This document shows, one piece after another, positions 1 through 6,563 of a stretch of DNA of 12,207 bases. Numbering within the stretch: the stretch's first letter is position 1; each line of letters starts with the position of its first letter. Source of the stretch: Nitrospirota bacterium (GTDB lineage: Bacteria > Nitrospirota > Nitrospiria > Nitrospirales > UBA8639); the NCBI GenBank assembly GCA_003228495.1, contig QIDY01000328.1, positions 1 through 12,207 on the forward strand, given 5' to 3'. The translations under genes were made by a program, and so were the position numbers. Under the pieces are notes generated by a model. It searched no databases, was not told the DNA's origin, and was given only the letters and a program-made list of their open reading frames with translations.

Positions 1-1
1 A

Positions 2-1012
2 TATCTCCAGACCGGCCGGCTCCACCGGCGTCAGCGTACCGTCCAGGGGTTTCGCCGCACCTATACCCAGGAGGATATCCGGTGGCTGGCGAAGACGGAT
101 GAGTGGCACGGGACTCTCTCGGGGCCAGCCACCAAGAAGCTGTGTGAGCGTGCCTGGACGTGCTTCGGGCAGGCGGAGTATGCCCGGCTGGCCGGCATTT
201 CCGTGGCCTACCTGTATCTCCTACGGCGGAGCGCCACCTACCAAGGCATTCGCCAGCACTTCGACAAGACCCGCCACACGATCTCCAACCTCGGCGAACG
301 CCGGCAACCCCAGCCCAATGGCCAGCCGGGGTTTCTACGTGTGGACACGGTCCACCAGGGCGATGTCGATGGTGTGAAGGGGGTCTACCATAGGAACGCC
401 GTCGATGAGGTGACGCAGTTCGAAATCGTCTGTTCGGTGGAGAAAATCAGCGAACGGTACCTGATCCCAATGTTGGAAGACCTCCTCGAGCAATTCCCGT
501 TTCTCATTCTGGCGTTCCATGCGGACAACGGCTCTGAGTACATCAACAAGCATGTGGTCAAATTGCTGAACAAACTGCTCATCGAACTGACCAAATCCCG
601 AGCCCGTCACAGCAACGACACTGCCTTAGTGGAAAGTAAAAACGGGGCGATCGTGCGGAAACAGCTGGGCTACGTCCATATCCCCCAACAGTGGGCGCCG
701 CAGCTCAACGCCTTCCACCGCACCCATCTGAATCCCTACATCAACTTTCACCGGCCTTGCTTTTTCCCGGTGGTGAGCATGGACACCAAAGGCAAGCTAC
801 GGAAGCGTTACCCCTACGAAACCATGATGACCCCCTATGACAAGTTCAAATCACTGCCCAAGCCCGAGCAATACCTCAAGCCAGGAAGGACGCTTCAACA
901 GCTCAATGACATCGCCACCGCAATCAGCGATAATGAGGCGGCCACACGCCTGAATGCGGCCAAACGTACACTCTATCAACGCATCTTTAAACAGAAACAT
1001 CGGACGGCCTGA
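2..1012 (+). CDS. DDE integrase-type transposase, 5'-truncated by the window edge
   Basis: The reading frame is open from the first bases of the window to the stop at 1010-1012, so the true start lies upstream; the first in-window ATG (203) is internal. The visible part (about 336 codons) has a helical, basic N-terminal half and a retroviral-integrase-like catalytic core. The likely catalytic triad is the Asp of VDTVHQG (344-346), the Asp of FHADNGSEY (524-526) and the Glu of ALVESKNGAI (632-634). The last two are separated by 35 residues, the classic D-D(35)E spacing of rve-superfamily transposases. The product would cut and join the ends of its own insertion sequence. The coding DNA looks more GC-rich than the genes further right, as expected of an acquired element. 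The core looks undamaged, so activity cannot be excluded. The IS family (IS481/ISNCY-like or other) is not resolved, and the left end of the element is outside the window. Confidence 0.88.
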   Translation, partial: YLQTGRLHRRQRTVQGFRRTYTQEDIRWLAKTDEWHGTLSGPATKKLCERAWTCFGQAEYARLAGISVAYLYLLRRSATYQGIRQHFDKTRHTISNLGERRQPQPNGQPGFLRVDTVHQGDVDGVKGVYHRNAVDEVTQFEIVCSVEKISERYLIPMLEDLLEQFPFLILAFHADNGSEYINKHVVKLLNKLLIELTKSRARHSNDTALVESKNGAIVRKQLGYVHIPQQWAPQLNAFHRTHLNPYINFHRPCFFPVVSMDTKGKLRKRYPYETMMTPYDKFKSLPKPEQYLKPGRTLQQLNDIATAISDNEAATRLNAAKRTLYQRIFKQKHRTA

Positions 1013-1086
1013 TGAATCAGGCTCGGGCTACGTATCGACTAGCTCTCGTCTTTCAGTATCATTTACGGATTGGAAAATACTACCAA

Positions 1087-1219
1087 CCCCTAACGGGAAT
1101 GTTGAAAAAAGCCGCCAGCGGCGTTCTCGCCTTTTTGCCGTGCTCACGTACTGAGCGTACGCTCCGCGCGTCAAAAAGGCTGCGGCCTTGCTGGACGGAC
1201 TTTTTTGACCATTCCCCTA
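1087..1219. repeat. Imperfect palindromic repeat element (MITE-like)
   Basis: The outer arms GGGAATG (1095-1101) and CATTCCC (1210-1216) are complementary. Inside them, AAAAAAG pairs with CTTTTTT and a GCC/CCAGC block pairs with its partner near 1190-1200. CCTTTTTG (1130-1137) pairs with CAAAAAGG (1172-1179), and the centre is a perfect 12-base palindrome, GAGCGTACGCTC (1153-1164). CCCCTA occurs at both outer edges (1087-1092 and 1214-1219), but the second copy overlaps the arm, so it is not a clean target duplication. Nothing in it codes for protein. From memory, similar long GC-rich palindromes with AAAAAAG/CTTTTTT arms are dispersed in Nitrospira genomes; this was not checked. It sits 75 bases after the transposase stop. 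Confidence 0.72.
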
Positions 1220-1375
1220 GCTGCTGACATCGATTGTCCCTCGCGCATTGACGTGCCATGGGAGGGGAATATTCAACAGGCCCCTAATTCTAATGTTAGG
1301 GGGACATTATCTTATGCCGAGGAAAACTCAGGTAAACCAAATAGAGGATTAGTCAGCCGAAAGACGACAGGAGAC
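1220..1375. other. Gene-free tail of the mobile region, with a 7-bp hairpin
   Basis: Together with the palindromic repeat, this completes the stretch of more than 300 bases between the transposase stop and the decayed gene. No convincing coding frame is seen. CCCCTAA (1281-1287) and TTAGGGG (1296-1302) form a perfect seven-base stem with an eight-base loop, followed at once by GACATTATCTTATG. This could be the right end of the insertion sequence, but the left end is not in the window for comparison. Confidence 0.4.
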
Positions 1376-1622
1376 TAATGAATAATCTTGCTGAAGGGTC
1401 GTTCCGAGAAATTGAAAGCAGCGGGCATAAGCGCTGGCGGTTTCCGATAAAGTCTGCGTCACCCAGTCAAGGTCAGGGAGACAAACGCGCAAGATTTCCA
1501 CACCTCGCTCATCCTACGAACGTCATCAGTCGGCCTTTGTCACTTCCAAATTCATCAGGCCAATCGGCAGCTTGATGTACCTGCCACACTTCGTCAAATT
1601 TTTCTCGCACTGTACTTATCCT
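1376..1622 (-). pseudogene. Decayed paralog of the small gene at 2366-2659
   Basis: The stretch aligns with the intact gene at 2366-2659 over its whole length. Read on the minus strand, the first part gives FDEVWQVHQAADWP, against FDEVWQLHQAADWP in the intact protein. The last part gives VEILRVCL and QFLGTTLQQDYS, against VEILRDCL and QFLGTTLLQDYS. Three lesions are visible. The ATG has become AGG (1620-1622). About 47 bases are missing near 1507-1521, a number that is not a multiple of three, so the first half hits TGA just after the gap. The TAA stop has become TTA, so the second frame runs on to 1349. Both halves keep protein-level similarity despite many DNA differences, so the copy probably diverged as a working gene before it broke. 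The DUF1508 gene lies between it and the intact copy. Confidence 0.85.
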
Positions 1623-1629
1623 CTTTTTA

Positions 1630-1659
1630 AGCCGCCCACCTTGAATATGGTGGACGGCT
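1630..1659. other. Hairpin downstream of the DUF1508 gene
   Basis: AGCCG-C-CCACC and GGTGG-A-CGGCT form an eleven-position stem with one mismatch around an eight-base loop (TTGAATAT). It lies 53 bases beyond the stop of the minus-strand DUF1508 gene, where a terminator would be expected. In that direction it is followed by TTAAAAAG rather than a run of T, so an intrinsic terminator is only possible. It might instead be an RNA-stabilising stem. Confidence 0.4.
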
Positions 1660-1712
1660 CATTATTCTCCTCAAAGGGGGCAGATACTTTCATGCCTTCC
1701 AACTTTCCCCCT

Positions 1713-2045
1713 TTATTCTATTCTGGCACGAGATGCAGCCCTTTTCACCGCTTCAATGCCTTTCTTCATGCCTTGAGGTGAGGCATAGCGTTGGCTAGTA
1801 CCAATGATTTTATTGTTGCGTGCTTTCAAAACAAAATACGATTTGCCATTTTTCGTGGTCTTGGCTTCATAACAGGCCGAATCAGCGGCATGATTCCGTA
1901 CCGACCCGGTAGCCCTACGAGCTGAGGATCGCAACTCGTACGCTTGACTCGACAGAATGATCTCCCCACTTTGCACTTTGAGACGAAAATAAAATTTGCC
2001 ATTTTTCCCTTTAAAGACTTCATACCGACTTGTACTGCTTCCCAT
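1713..2045 (-). CDS. Two-repeat DUF1508 (YegP-like) protein
   Basis: This is a 110-residue protein made of two DUF1508 units, about residues 7-53 and 59-104. Each has the family pattern of an aromatic strand, then KNGKxYFxLK, then (E/K)II(L/G)(S/T)SQxY, then a small helix with a basic end. It is the usual length of the YegP family of small soluble proteins; a precise biochemical role is not established. The start is well supported: AGGAGG at 2052-2057 sits six bases before the ATG. The gene lies on the minus strand between a broken and an intact copy of another small gene. The inverted-repeat element at 2093-2205 begins 47 bases upstream, so its promoter is either inside or beyond that element. 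The second unit ends in an alanine/arginine-rich tail. The family call is firm; function is open. Confidence 0.9.
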   Translation of the reverse strand: MGSSTSRYEVFKGKNGKFYFRLKVQSGEIILSSQAYELRSSARRATGSVRNHAADSACYEAKTTKNGKSYFVLKARNNKIIGTSQRYASPQGMKKGIEAVKRAASRARIE

Positions 2046-2092
2046 TTGAAACCTCCTGGTTTGTGATGAAAAAGACTGCGGACTTTCCCCTT

Positions 2093-2205
2093 AGGGCTCG
2101 CGACACAAGACCTTCCTATTTTCCCATCCCATCTTCAGGCCAGCTTGGGCCGATCTGACATAAATCTGGACGCGAATTCCGGGAAGGTATGGTGTCGCGA
2201 GCCCT
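2093..2205. repeat. 113-bp MITE-like element with 24-bp terminal inverted repeats
   Basis: The 24-base ends at 2093-2116 and 2182-2205 are inverted repeats with two mismatches. The outer 14 bases, beginning AGGGCTCGCGACAC, are perfect. CCCTTA appears at both edges (2088-2093 and 2202-2207) and CCCCTT at 2087-2092 and 2208-2213, so a target-site duplication is possible but its exact boundary is ambiguous. The 65-base interior has no coding capacity. It accounts for about a third of the gene-free stretch 2046-2365; the rest shows nothing recognisable. Short length, near-perfect ends and position just upstream of a gene fit a miniature inverted-repeat transposable element. Confidence 0.7.
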
Positions 2206-2365
2206 TACCCCTTCTCAAAAAATCCCACACGTAGGATAGTAAACCCTCATGATATGGTTACCTGAGCAGAGTGCAATAAGACTCATACTCCCTAGGCCCT
2301 GTTTTTCAATGCTCCGTTTCCCTATGATAGGTTCAGCAGATATGATGACTCCCATAGTATGTTTT

Positions 2366-2659
2366 TTAGGAATAGTCTTGAAGGAGGGTAGTTCCAAGAA
2401 ATTGAAGGCGGTGGAAATATTCGGTGCCGGTTTCTGATAAATCCTGTGCGACCTCGTCGAGTTCGGCGAGACAATCGCGCAAAATTTCGACACGTCGGGC
2501 ATCTAACTCTTGTTCTTCAAAGAAATACGTTAGGCATCCTGCAATGACGGTATCTAAGGTCATCAATTGGCCTTCGTCTCTCCCAAGATTGCCCGGCCAA
2601 TCGGCGGCTTGATGCAGCTGCCACACTTCGTCAAAGTTTACTCGATCAGAAACGGTCAT
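2366..2659 (-). CDS. Small conserved-looking protein of unknown function, 97 aa
   Basis: I do not recognise this family. The protein is acidic and appears soluble, mostly helical, with no signal peptide or membrane segment. An N-terminal segment carries FDEVWQLHQAADWP (residues 9-22). The middle contains a hydrophobic stretch around TVIAGCLTYFF (37-47), then a helix with a repeated acidic pattern (REIL/ELDE type, about 56-75), and the C-terminal end is QFLGTTLLQDYS. The strongest evidence that it is a real gene is the diverged second copy at 1376-1622, which preserves these same blocks. The start ATG (2657-2659) has only a weak GGA Shine-Dalgarno candidate about eight bases upstream. The 11-base inverted repeat at 2673/2778 lies just upstream and could mark its control region. 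It probably has its own promoter. Confidence 0.7.
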   Translation of the reverse strand: MTVSDRVNFDEVWQLHQAADWPGNLGRDEGQLMTLDTVIAGCLTYFFEEQELDARRVEILRDCLAELDEVAQDLSETGTEYFHRLQFLGTTLLQDYS

Positions 2660-2662
2660 GTT

Positions 2663-2796
2663 GAAATCCGTAAAAAGTGAGAAGGGGAACGAAATATCTG
2701 TTCCACATCAAGTGTGAGGCATATGAAAAACTTCTTCCTGACGCTTTACCCTGCATAACTTAAGACAATTCCCAAGTTTCTCACTTTTCATATTTC
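2663..2796. repeat. Separated inverted repeat filling a short intergenic region
   Basis: AAAAGTGAGAA (2673-2683) is perfectly repeated in inverted orientation at 2778-2788. GAAAT (2663-2667) and ATTTC (2792-2796) lie just outside with unequal spacing (five against three bases). The arms enclose about 94 bases with no coding signal. It may be a worn mobile repeat or a chance pairing of A/T-rich arms. Confidence 0.35.
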
Positions 2797-2812
2797 ACCT
2801 TTCCCTTGGTTG

Positions 2813-3202
2813 CTATTCCCTGCCCCAATTCATGGCATCCAACAAGAGAACCGATAGCGTACATAATCCCACGCCCCAGATCCGATAATCTACCGGCTCG
2901 CGCTCTAAACACCATTTCACAATGCGTAATCGCCATACATCAGAGCCGGCATACAAGAAAATGCCCTTTGCCACCATACTCAAACCTACAATGATCCAAA
3001 GCGGCTGATAGGCAATGCCTTGTGTGACGACTAACAGAACCAGGCCTAATAACCCCGCCAAGCCGCCCCATTTCAAAAATCCTGGCGCGACTATGATTGA
3101 TTGGCGCAACGTCGCGATCATGCGTTCGGGAGCCACAATCAGCACAAGGCCATCGGCCATCCACAGGCCGGCGATAAAAAACAGGACGATGATGCCCATC
3201 AC
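2813..3202 (-). CDS. Small four-helix membrane protein, DUF2065-like halves
   Basis: This 129-residue protein has four predicted membrane helices, at about residues 3-24, 43-62, 67-85 and 107-122. The first half has the layout I associate with the YjeT/DUF2065 family: a helix with a GL motif, a proline, a basic amphipathic linker, then a glycine-rich helix (FLKWGGLAGLLGLVLLV). The second half repeats this plan (VGLSMVAKGIFLYAG, a basic linker, then VGLCTLSVLLLDA), so an internal duplication is plausible. The frame can start at GTG 3200-3202 or the adjoining ATG 3197-3199; both lie within about 15 bases of the gpmA stop, and GGGGTC is the only Shine-Dalgarno-like sequence. This spacing argues for co-transcription and probably translational coupling with gpmA. 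No enzymatic motif is seen. The family assignment is inference from pattern. Confidence 0.75.
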   Translation of the reverse strand: MMGIIVLFFIAGLWMADGLVLIVAPERMIATLRQSIIVAPGFLKWGGLAGLLGLVLLVVTQGIAYQPLWIIVGLSMVAKGIFLYAGSDVWRLRIVKWCLEREPVDYRIWGVGLCTLSVLLLDAMNWGRE

Positions 3203-3213
3203 AGACCCCAGCT

Positions 3214-3819
3214 TTATAAATATCGATGTGCCGTGGCCGCCCCGAAGTCATCCAGATCATACAATAGCGGCGCACCAGTCGGAATATTCAATTCCAGAAC
3301 CGCTTCTCGAGATAAATCCTCTAAATGCATGACCAGCGCCCGTAAGCTGTTACCATGTGCCACGACTAACACGGTCTTCTTGGCCAAGAGCTCCGGACGA
3401 ATCTGGCTCTCGTAATAGGGAAGCACCCGCTCAGCGGTGTCTTTGAGACTTTCCCCACCGGGGGGTGGCACATCAAAACTACGCCGCCAAATCTTGACTT
3501 GTTCGTCTCCAAATTTTTTGGCGGTTTCGGCTTTATTCAAGCCTTGGAGCTCGCCATACATGCGTTCGTTTAACGCTTTATCCTCCTTAATGGGAATTGC
3601 GGTCTGCCCAATGGTTTTCAACACGATCTGTAACGTATTCTGTGCCCGCATGAGCACGGAAGTAAACGCACAATCAAACTTAAACGTACGAAGTTTTTCC
3701 CCGGCGGCACAGGCCTCCTCTTCACCCTTGGGAGACAAAGGGACATCCACCCATCCAGTAAATCGATTTTCCAGATTCCACTGAGATTCGCCGTGACGTA
3801 TCAACACTAATTGCGGCAT
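3214..3819 (-). CDS. gpmA: 2,3-bisphosphoglycerate-dependent phosphoglycerate mutase
   Basis: The enzyme interconverts 3-phosphoglycerate and 2-phosphoglycerate in cytoplasmic glycolysis and gluconeogenesis through a phosphohistidine intermediate. The histidine-phosphatase signature LIRHGESQWN places the phosphorylated histidine at residue 9, next to Arg8. Further active-site residues are visible: Arg58 in SVLMRAQNTL, the acid Glu85 in LNERMYGELQG, the Arg112-Arg113 pair, and the second histidine His155 in VVAHGNSLRAL. The GWVDVPLSPKG motif follows the first block. At 201 residues it is shorter than the roughly 250-residue E. coli enzyme, matching the compact form common in many bacteria; no catalytic block is missing. 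The start is well supported by AAGGAGGA at 3826-3833, seven bases before the ATG. It is the first gene of a short minus-strand unit with the membrane protein gene at 2813-3202, and it is divergent from the gene at 3961. Confidence 0.96.
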   Translation of the reverse strand: MPQLVLIRHGESQWNLENRFTGWVDVPLSPKGEEEACAAGEKLRTFKFDCAFTSVLMRAQNTLQIVLKTIGQTAIPIKEDKALNERMYGELQGLNKAETAKKFGDEQVKIWRRSFDVPPPGGESLKDTAERVLPYYESQIRPELLAKKTVLVVAHGNSLRALVMHLEDLSREAVLELNIPTGAPLLYDLDDFGAATAHRYL

Positions 3820-3960
3820 CGCCTCTCCTCCTTACACTTACACCTGCTGGATATCCTCCACCTATAATAGGGGATTTCAGTTCTCTACTTCATGCACACT
3901 TGCTTTGCTATTCAACGAATCGTACCATGACCAGGACTTTCCGGCTCATCCTGACACCAG

Positions 3961-4803
3961 ATGCCTTCCGATGCAACCAAATGGCAACAATTCGCTCAAT
4001 GGTGGACCGCTTTGGCCGAACGCCAGGGGGTGGCCGACCGTACCGAACGATTTTTTCAGCATGGCCTAGGTCCCAACCAAGCCCTGGAGCGCGCCGCGCA
4101 GGAGGGCGGCGATTTGGATTATATCCTCTTTACTCTGATTCGACATTGGATCCCTCCAGTCCTTCCACCCGAAGGGAAAGAACGGACGGCGAAACACGAT
4201 TCCGACTATTGGTTGGAATCGGAACGCATTTTAAAAGCGGCGGTGGTTCGCCTCCGGGAACTCAAACCCGTGATTGATATGCTTACCACACCGAATCCGC
4301 TCGATACCTCGCCTTCCTCCCAATCCTCAGGTGAACCACAAGTCGAGGTGGAACTGGCGAACATGGTCGAAGGCATTGCCGAGGTTGTGGGCAGCTATGG
4401 CGGCCCCGATTATACGTCCATTATCAAGAACTTTGACCCGATCCCGCTTCGCCAAACCCAACCCTTTAAACATAATAAAAAACATAGCGCCGAATTATGG
4501 GTGGTGTTTTTATTGCGAGAACATTTTCGAAGTCTAGGATTAGGAAAAGACCGCACTTGGAAATTGTTGGGCGAACTGGTCGCCGCCGGGAATATTTTTC
4601 AGGCGGATGAACAACTCTCGACTCCGGAAGAGCTCAAATCGTGGTGGACGAAAAATTGGCCTCGAACCTATACCCTTTTGACGGAAAAAGGAGAACAAGG
4701 GGACGCCAAACACACGGCATATCAATCTGACTACGAATGGTTCCAAGCCTGGTTCCATTGGCAAACTACCACGGCCCCTCAGCCTACTTCATCCCCAAGC
4801 TAG
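3961..4803 (+). CDS. Tryptophan-rich protein of unknown function, 280 aa
   Basis: I do not recognise this protein. It looks soluble, with no signal peptide or membrane helix. It holds 13 tryptophans in 280 residues, several paired (WW at 14-15 and 228-229) or at the C-terminus (WFQAWFHW, 260-267). A helical N-terminal part (1-110) is joined through a Pro/Ser-rich linker (about 111-127) to a second part. That part contains HSAELWVVFLLREHFRSLGL (176-195) and a lysine/glutamate-rich region, and ends in a low-complexity Thr/Pro/Ser tail. An in-frame TGA at 3952-3954 fixes the ATG at 3961 as the earliest ATG. There is no recognisable Shine-Dalgarno sequence, so translation may depend on a near-leaderless or weak start. 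Long uninterrupted frame and biased codon use support a real gene. It ends seven bases before the convergent zinc-ribbon gene. The pattern of repeated aromatic residues might mean a binding role, but this is speculation. Confidence 0.75.
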   Translation: MPSDATKWQQFAQWWTALAERQGVADRTERFFQHGLGPNQALERAAQEGGDLDYILFTLIRHWIPPVLPPEGKERTAKHDSDYWLESERILKAAVVRLRELKPVIDMLTTPNPLDTSPSSQSSGEPQVEVELANMVEGIAEVVGSYGGPDYTSIIKNFDPIPLRQTQPFKHNKKHSAELWVVFLLREHFRSLGLGKDRTWKLLGELVAAGNIFQADEQLSTPEELKSWWTKNWPRTYTLLTEKGEQGDAKHTAYQSDYEWFQAWFHWQTTTAPQPTSSPS

Positions 4804-4810
4804 TTGGCCG

Positions 4811-5506
4811 TTAAAAAAATTTAGGGGTGGGCCGTTCTTCCGAGCCCTCCAAGAGATCTCCCTCGGGAGGACCCGGAGAAACAACCGCCAGCCACAGGCC
4901 AATCACAAACATAGCCACTTGCAGCGCTGCTCCCAACCATAGCACATAGGGCTGCACTCCACCTTCCTCGCGAACCAGTTGCGCGCGTGCGGTCGCGTCC
5001 ATATTGGGAATCGACATGATTCGCTGAAGTTTGTCTTTGACATGCCAATAATAAAGGTAGTTCGCGCTCGCTCCAGCTAATATTTTTGAGACAACCACCA
5101 CGGTCGGATCCCCGGTGATAAAAACCGCTAGAGTCGGAGCCACCGCATACAACAAAGCAAACATATACATTTTCCGGTAGAGAAACCACAGGAAAGAATC
5201 AAAGAAAGCCGCCGGCCAATTCCAACTTAGGGAAAAACGGGGTCCAGCCGGAGTCTCAAGGTTGGAAAATTTGTCCTTGTAATACAAAAATGCCGGACGC
5301 CACGTCCACCACGTTTTCAAAGAAAATTGAAGCGATTTGCTGGGGCCGATAAACGTTTCCCACAATTGGAGCGCCGTGGGCGTCGTTTCAGATGGTGCCG
5401 GTTCGGCTTCCGGTTCGGAAGAGTTTTTGACAAGAACCTGCCCGCATTGGGAACAAAAATTTGCGTCGTTGGGATTGTCTTGTGAGCAGGAGGGGCAGAC
5501 AGGCAT
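4811..5506 (-). CDS. Zinc-ribbon DUF2628 membrane protein
   Basis: The N-terminus is a short zinc ribbon, CPSCSQDNPNDANFCSQCG, with ligand cysteines 4, 7, 18 and 21. It is followed by a flexible Glu/Pro/Thr-rich linker (about 28-48). The core matches DUF2628: a soluble stretch, then SWNWPAAFFDSFLWFLYRKM (94-113) leading into hydrophobic segments at about 114-130, 134-152 and 187-209. The C-terminal tail is Pro/Glu-rich. Proteins of this design are inner-membrane proteins of unknown biochemical role. The ribbon presumably sits in the cytoplasm. ATG 5504-5506 is chosen because it places the ribbon at the very N-terminus, as in relatives; its Shine-Dalgarno candidate (GAGGAT) is too far away to be convincing. 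The gene lies 122 bases downstream of another membrane-anchored zinc-ribbon gene on the same strand. The two could be co-transcribed. Confidence 0.87.
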   Translation of the reverse strand: MPVCPSCSQDNPNDANFCSQCGQVLVKNSSEPEAEPAPSETTPTALQLWETFIGPSKSLQFSLKTWWTWRPAFLYYKDKFSNLETPAGPRFSLSWNWPAAFFDSFLWFLYRKMYMFALLYAVAPTLAVFITGDPTVVVVSKILAGASANYLYYWHVKDKLQRIMSIPNMDATARAQLVREEGGVQPYVLWLGAALQVAMFVIGLWLAVVSPGPPEGDLLEGSEERPTPKFF

Positions 5507-5628
5507 AGTAATCGGTTATAGCATCCTCACTATATTCAAACAAGATCTGCTGAATCATCATATTGATAAAACACGTTGAAATTTCTTCGCCTTTCCCAGG
5601 ATCGAGGGCAAGAAAAACAGGCCGGTCA

Positions 5629-6303
5629 CTATTCGTATGGCTGAATGGTTCCACAGGCTCGGTACTCTTGATCCAGCACGTCATAGACCTGTCGCTTCAA
5701 TTCGACTAATGACATAGGTAAGGTAATCCTTCCATGACAATCCCAAGCGATCCCACAATGTCGACAATGTGCGGGAACCTCAGCCGAATGTTTCGCCTGA
5801 TCCCGTCCGACCAACCGTTTCAAACAGACCGGACAAAAGGGGCCTTGGACAAGGGTATCGAGGAGTTGGTCATCCATTTCCTCCACTCCTTTGATTCCCA
5901 GGTTTGTCCATACTATATCGCTGAGTGTTAAACGAAGTCCGAAACGGACAATGGATCGTGGATGGTGAATGAGGGGAGATGCTGAAGATTCCGTTAGATT
6001 TTCAGGCCTTTCCAATTGGATCAACCGGCGATCAATCTCTTTCGAAAAATATTGCAGTTGATTGGAAAATTTTGTGGCTCCTTCCACTCTGGTCAATCGG
6101 TTTTCCAACTGCTGCTCCTTGTGCTGCAAACGTTCTTGCATCACTTGTATTTCGTCTCGACTGACGACTCCCAAAGCTGATCGAATACGGTAGCGAACCC
6201 TATCACGGAAAGGCTGAAACGATTTCCCATCTTTTCGCCAAATCCATAGGCCATAAGCCAACACAAGGACAACGAACCCTGAAACAACGGCCATCAATTC
6301 CAT
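5629..6303 (-). CDS. Membrane-anchored coiled-coil protein with C-terminal zinc ribbon
   Basis: This 224-residue protein is not a family I can name. One hydrophobic helix at the N-terminus (about residues 4-21, followed by IWRKDGK) would anchor it with the rest in the cytoplasm by the positive-inside rule. Residues about 47-98 are rich in Glu, Gln, Arg and Leu and look like a coiled coil (EIQVMQERLQHKEQQLENRL). After a linker comes FCPVCLKRLV (156-165) and AHCRHCGIAWDCHGRI (178-193). Cys157, Cys160, Cys180 and Cys183 form a probable treble/ribbon zinc site. The tail LPMSLVELKRQVYDVLDQEY is helical. The start has no strong Shine-Dalgarno sequence; a second Met three codons on is an alternative. 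A good minus-strand -10 candidate lies about 70 bases upstream. The domain order suggests a membrane scaffold or sensor. Confidence 0.78.
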   Translation of the reverse strand: MELMAVVSGFVVLVLAYGLWIWRKDGKSFQPFRDRVRYRIRSALGVVSRDEIQVMQERLQHKEQQLENRLTRVEGATKFSNQLQYFSKEIDRRLIQLERPENLTESSASPLIHHPRSIVRFGLRLTLSDIVWTNLGIKGVEEMDDQLLDTLVQGPFCPVCLKRLVGRDQAKHSAEVPAHCRHCGIAWDCHGRITLPMSLVELKRQVYDVLDQEYRACGTIQPYE

Positions 6304-6374
6304 TTCACATCACACCGCGTTAAGAACGTACACAGAAGTGAGCGTTAACGAGTTACCCTTCTTTCGTCAGCATC

Positions 6375-6380
6375 ATTATA
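6375..6380 (-). promoter_or_regulatory. Candidate -10 box for the gene at 5629-6303
   Basis: Read on the minus strand this is a perfect TATAAT, 72 bases before the start codon of the coiled-coil zinc-ribbon gene. The corresponding -35 position (GGTTAT at 17 bases) is poor, so the site is supported only by the -10 match and location. Confidence 0.3.
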
Positions 6381-6563
6381 TTGGCTGTTTATAGCATATA
6401 ACCCTGCTCCGGAAACTTCACCTTTATTCATTAGGATTGGGTATGTGATTTTTTAACTGGACCCATTTAGGCATTTTCGCTATGGTTTCATGAAGGTAGC
6501 CACGACCCATCTCTCATGAGCCTATCATGCCAAGATTGGGCATTCTTGTCTCGGAGTTGATTG

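Noticed and set aside
335..610. Open frame on the minus strand opposite the transposase
   Set aside because: It lies antisense to the conserved catalytic core, has no ribosome site and shows no protein family features.
1572..1781. Short plus-strand open frame after the decayed gene
   Set aside because: It starts inside the decayed copy in antisense, crosses the hairpin and ends antisense to the DUF1508 gene; no ribosome site.
5388..5684. Minus-strand open frame covering the gap between the two zinc-ribbon genes
   Set aside because: It overlaps both neighbours in other frames, has no ribosome site, and the unique middle part shows no family signal. A small real peptide in 5507-5628 cannot be fully excluded.
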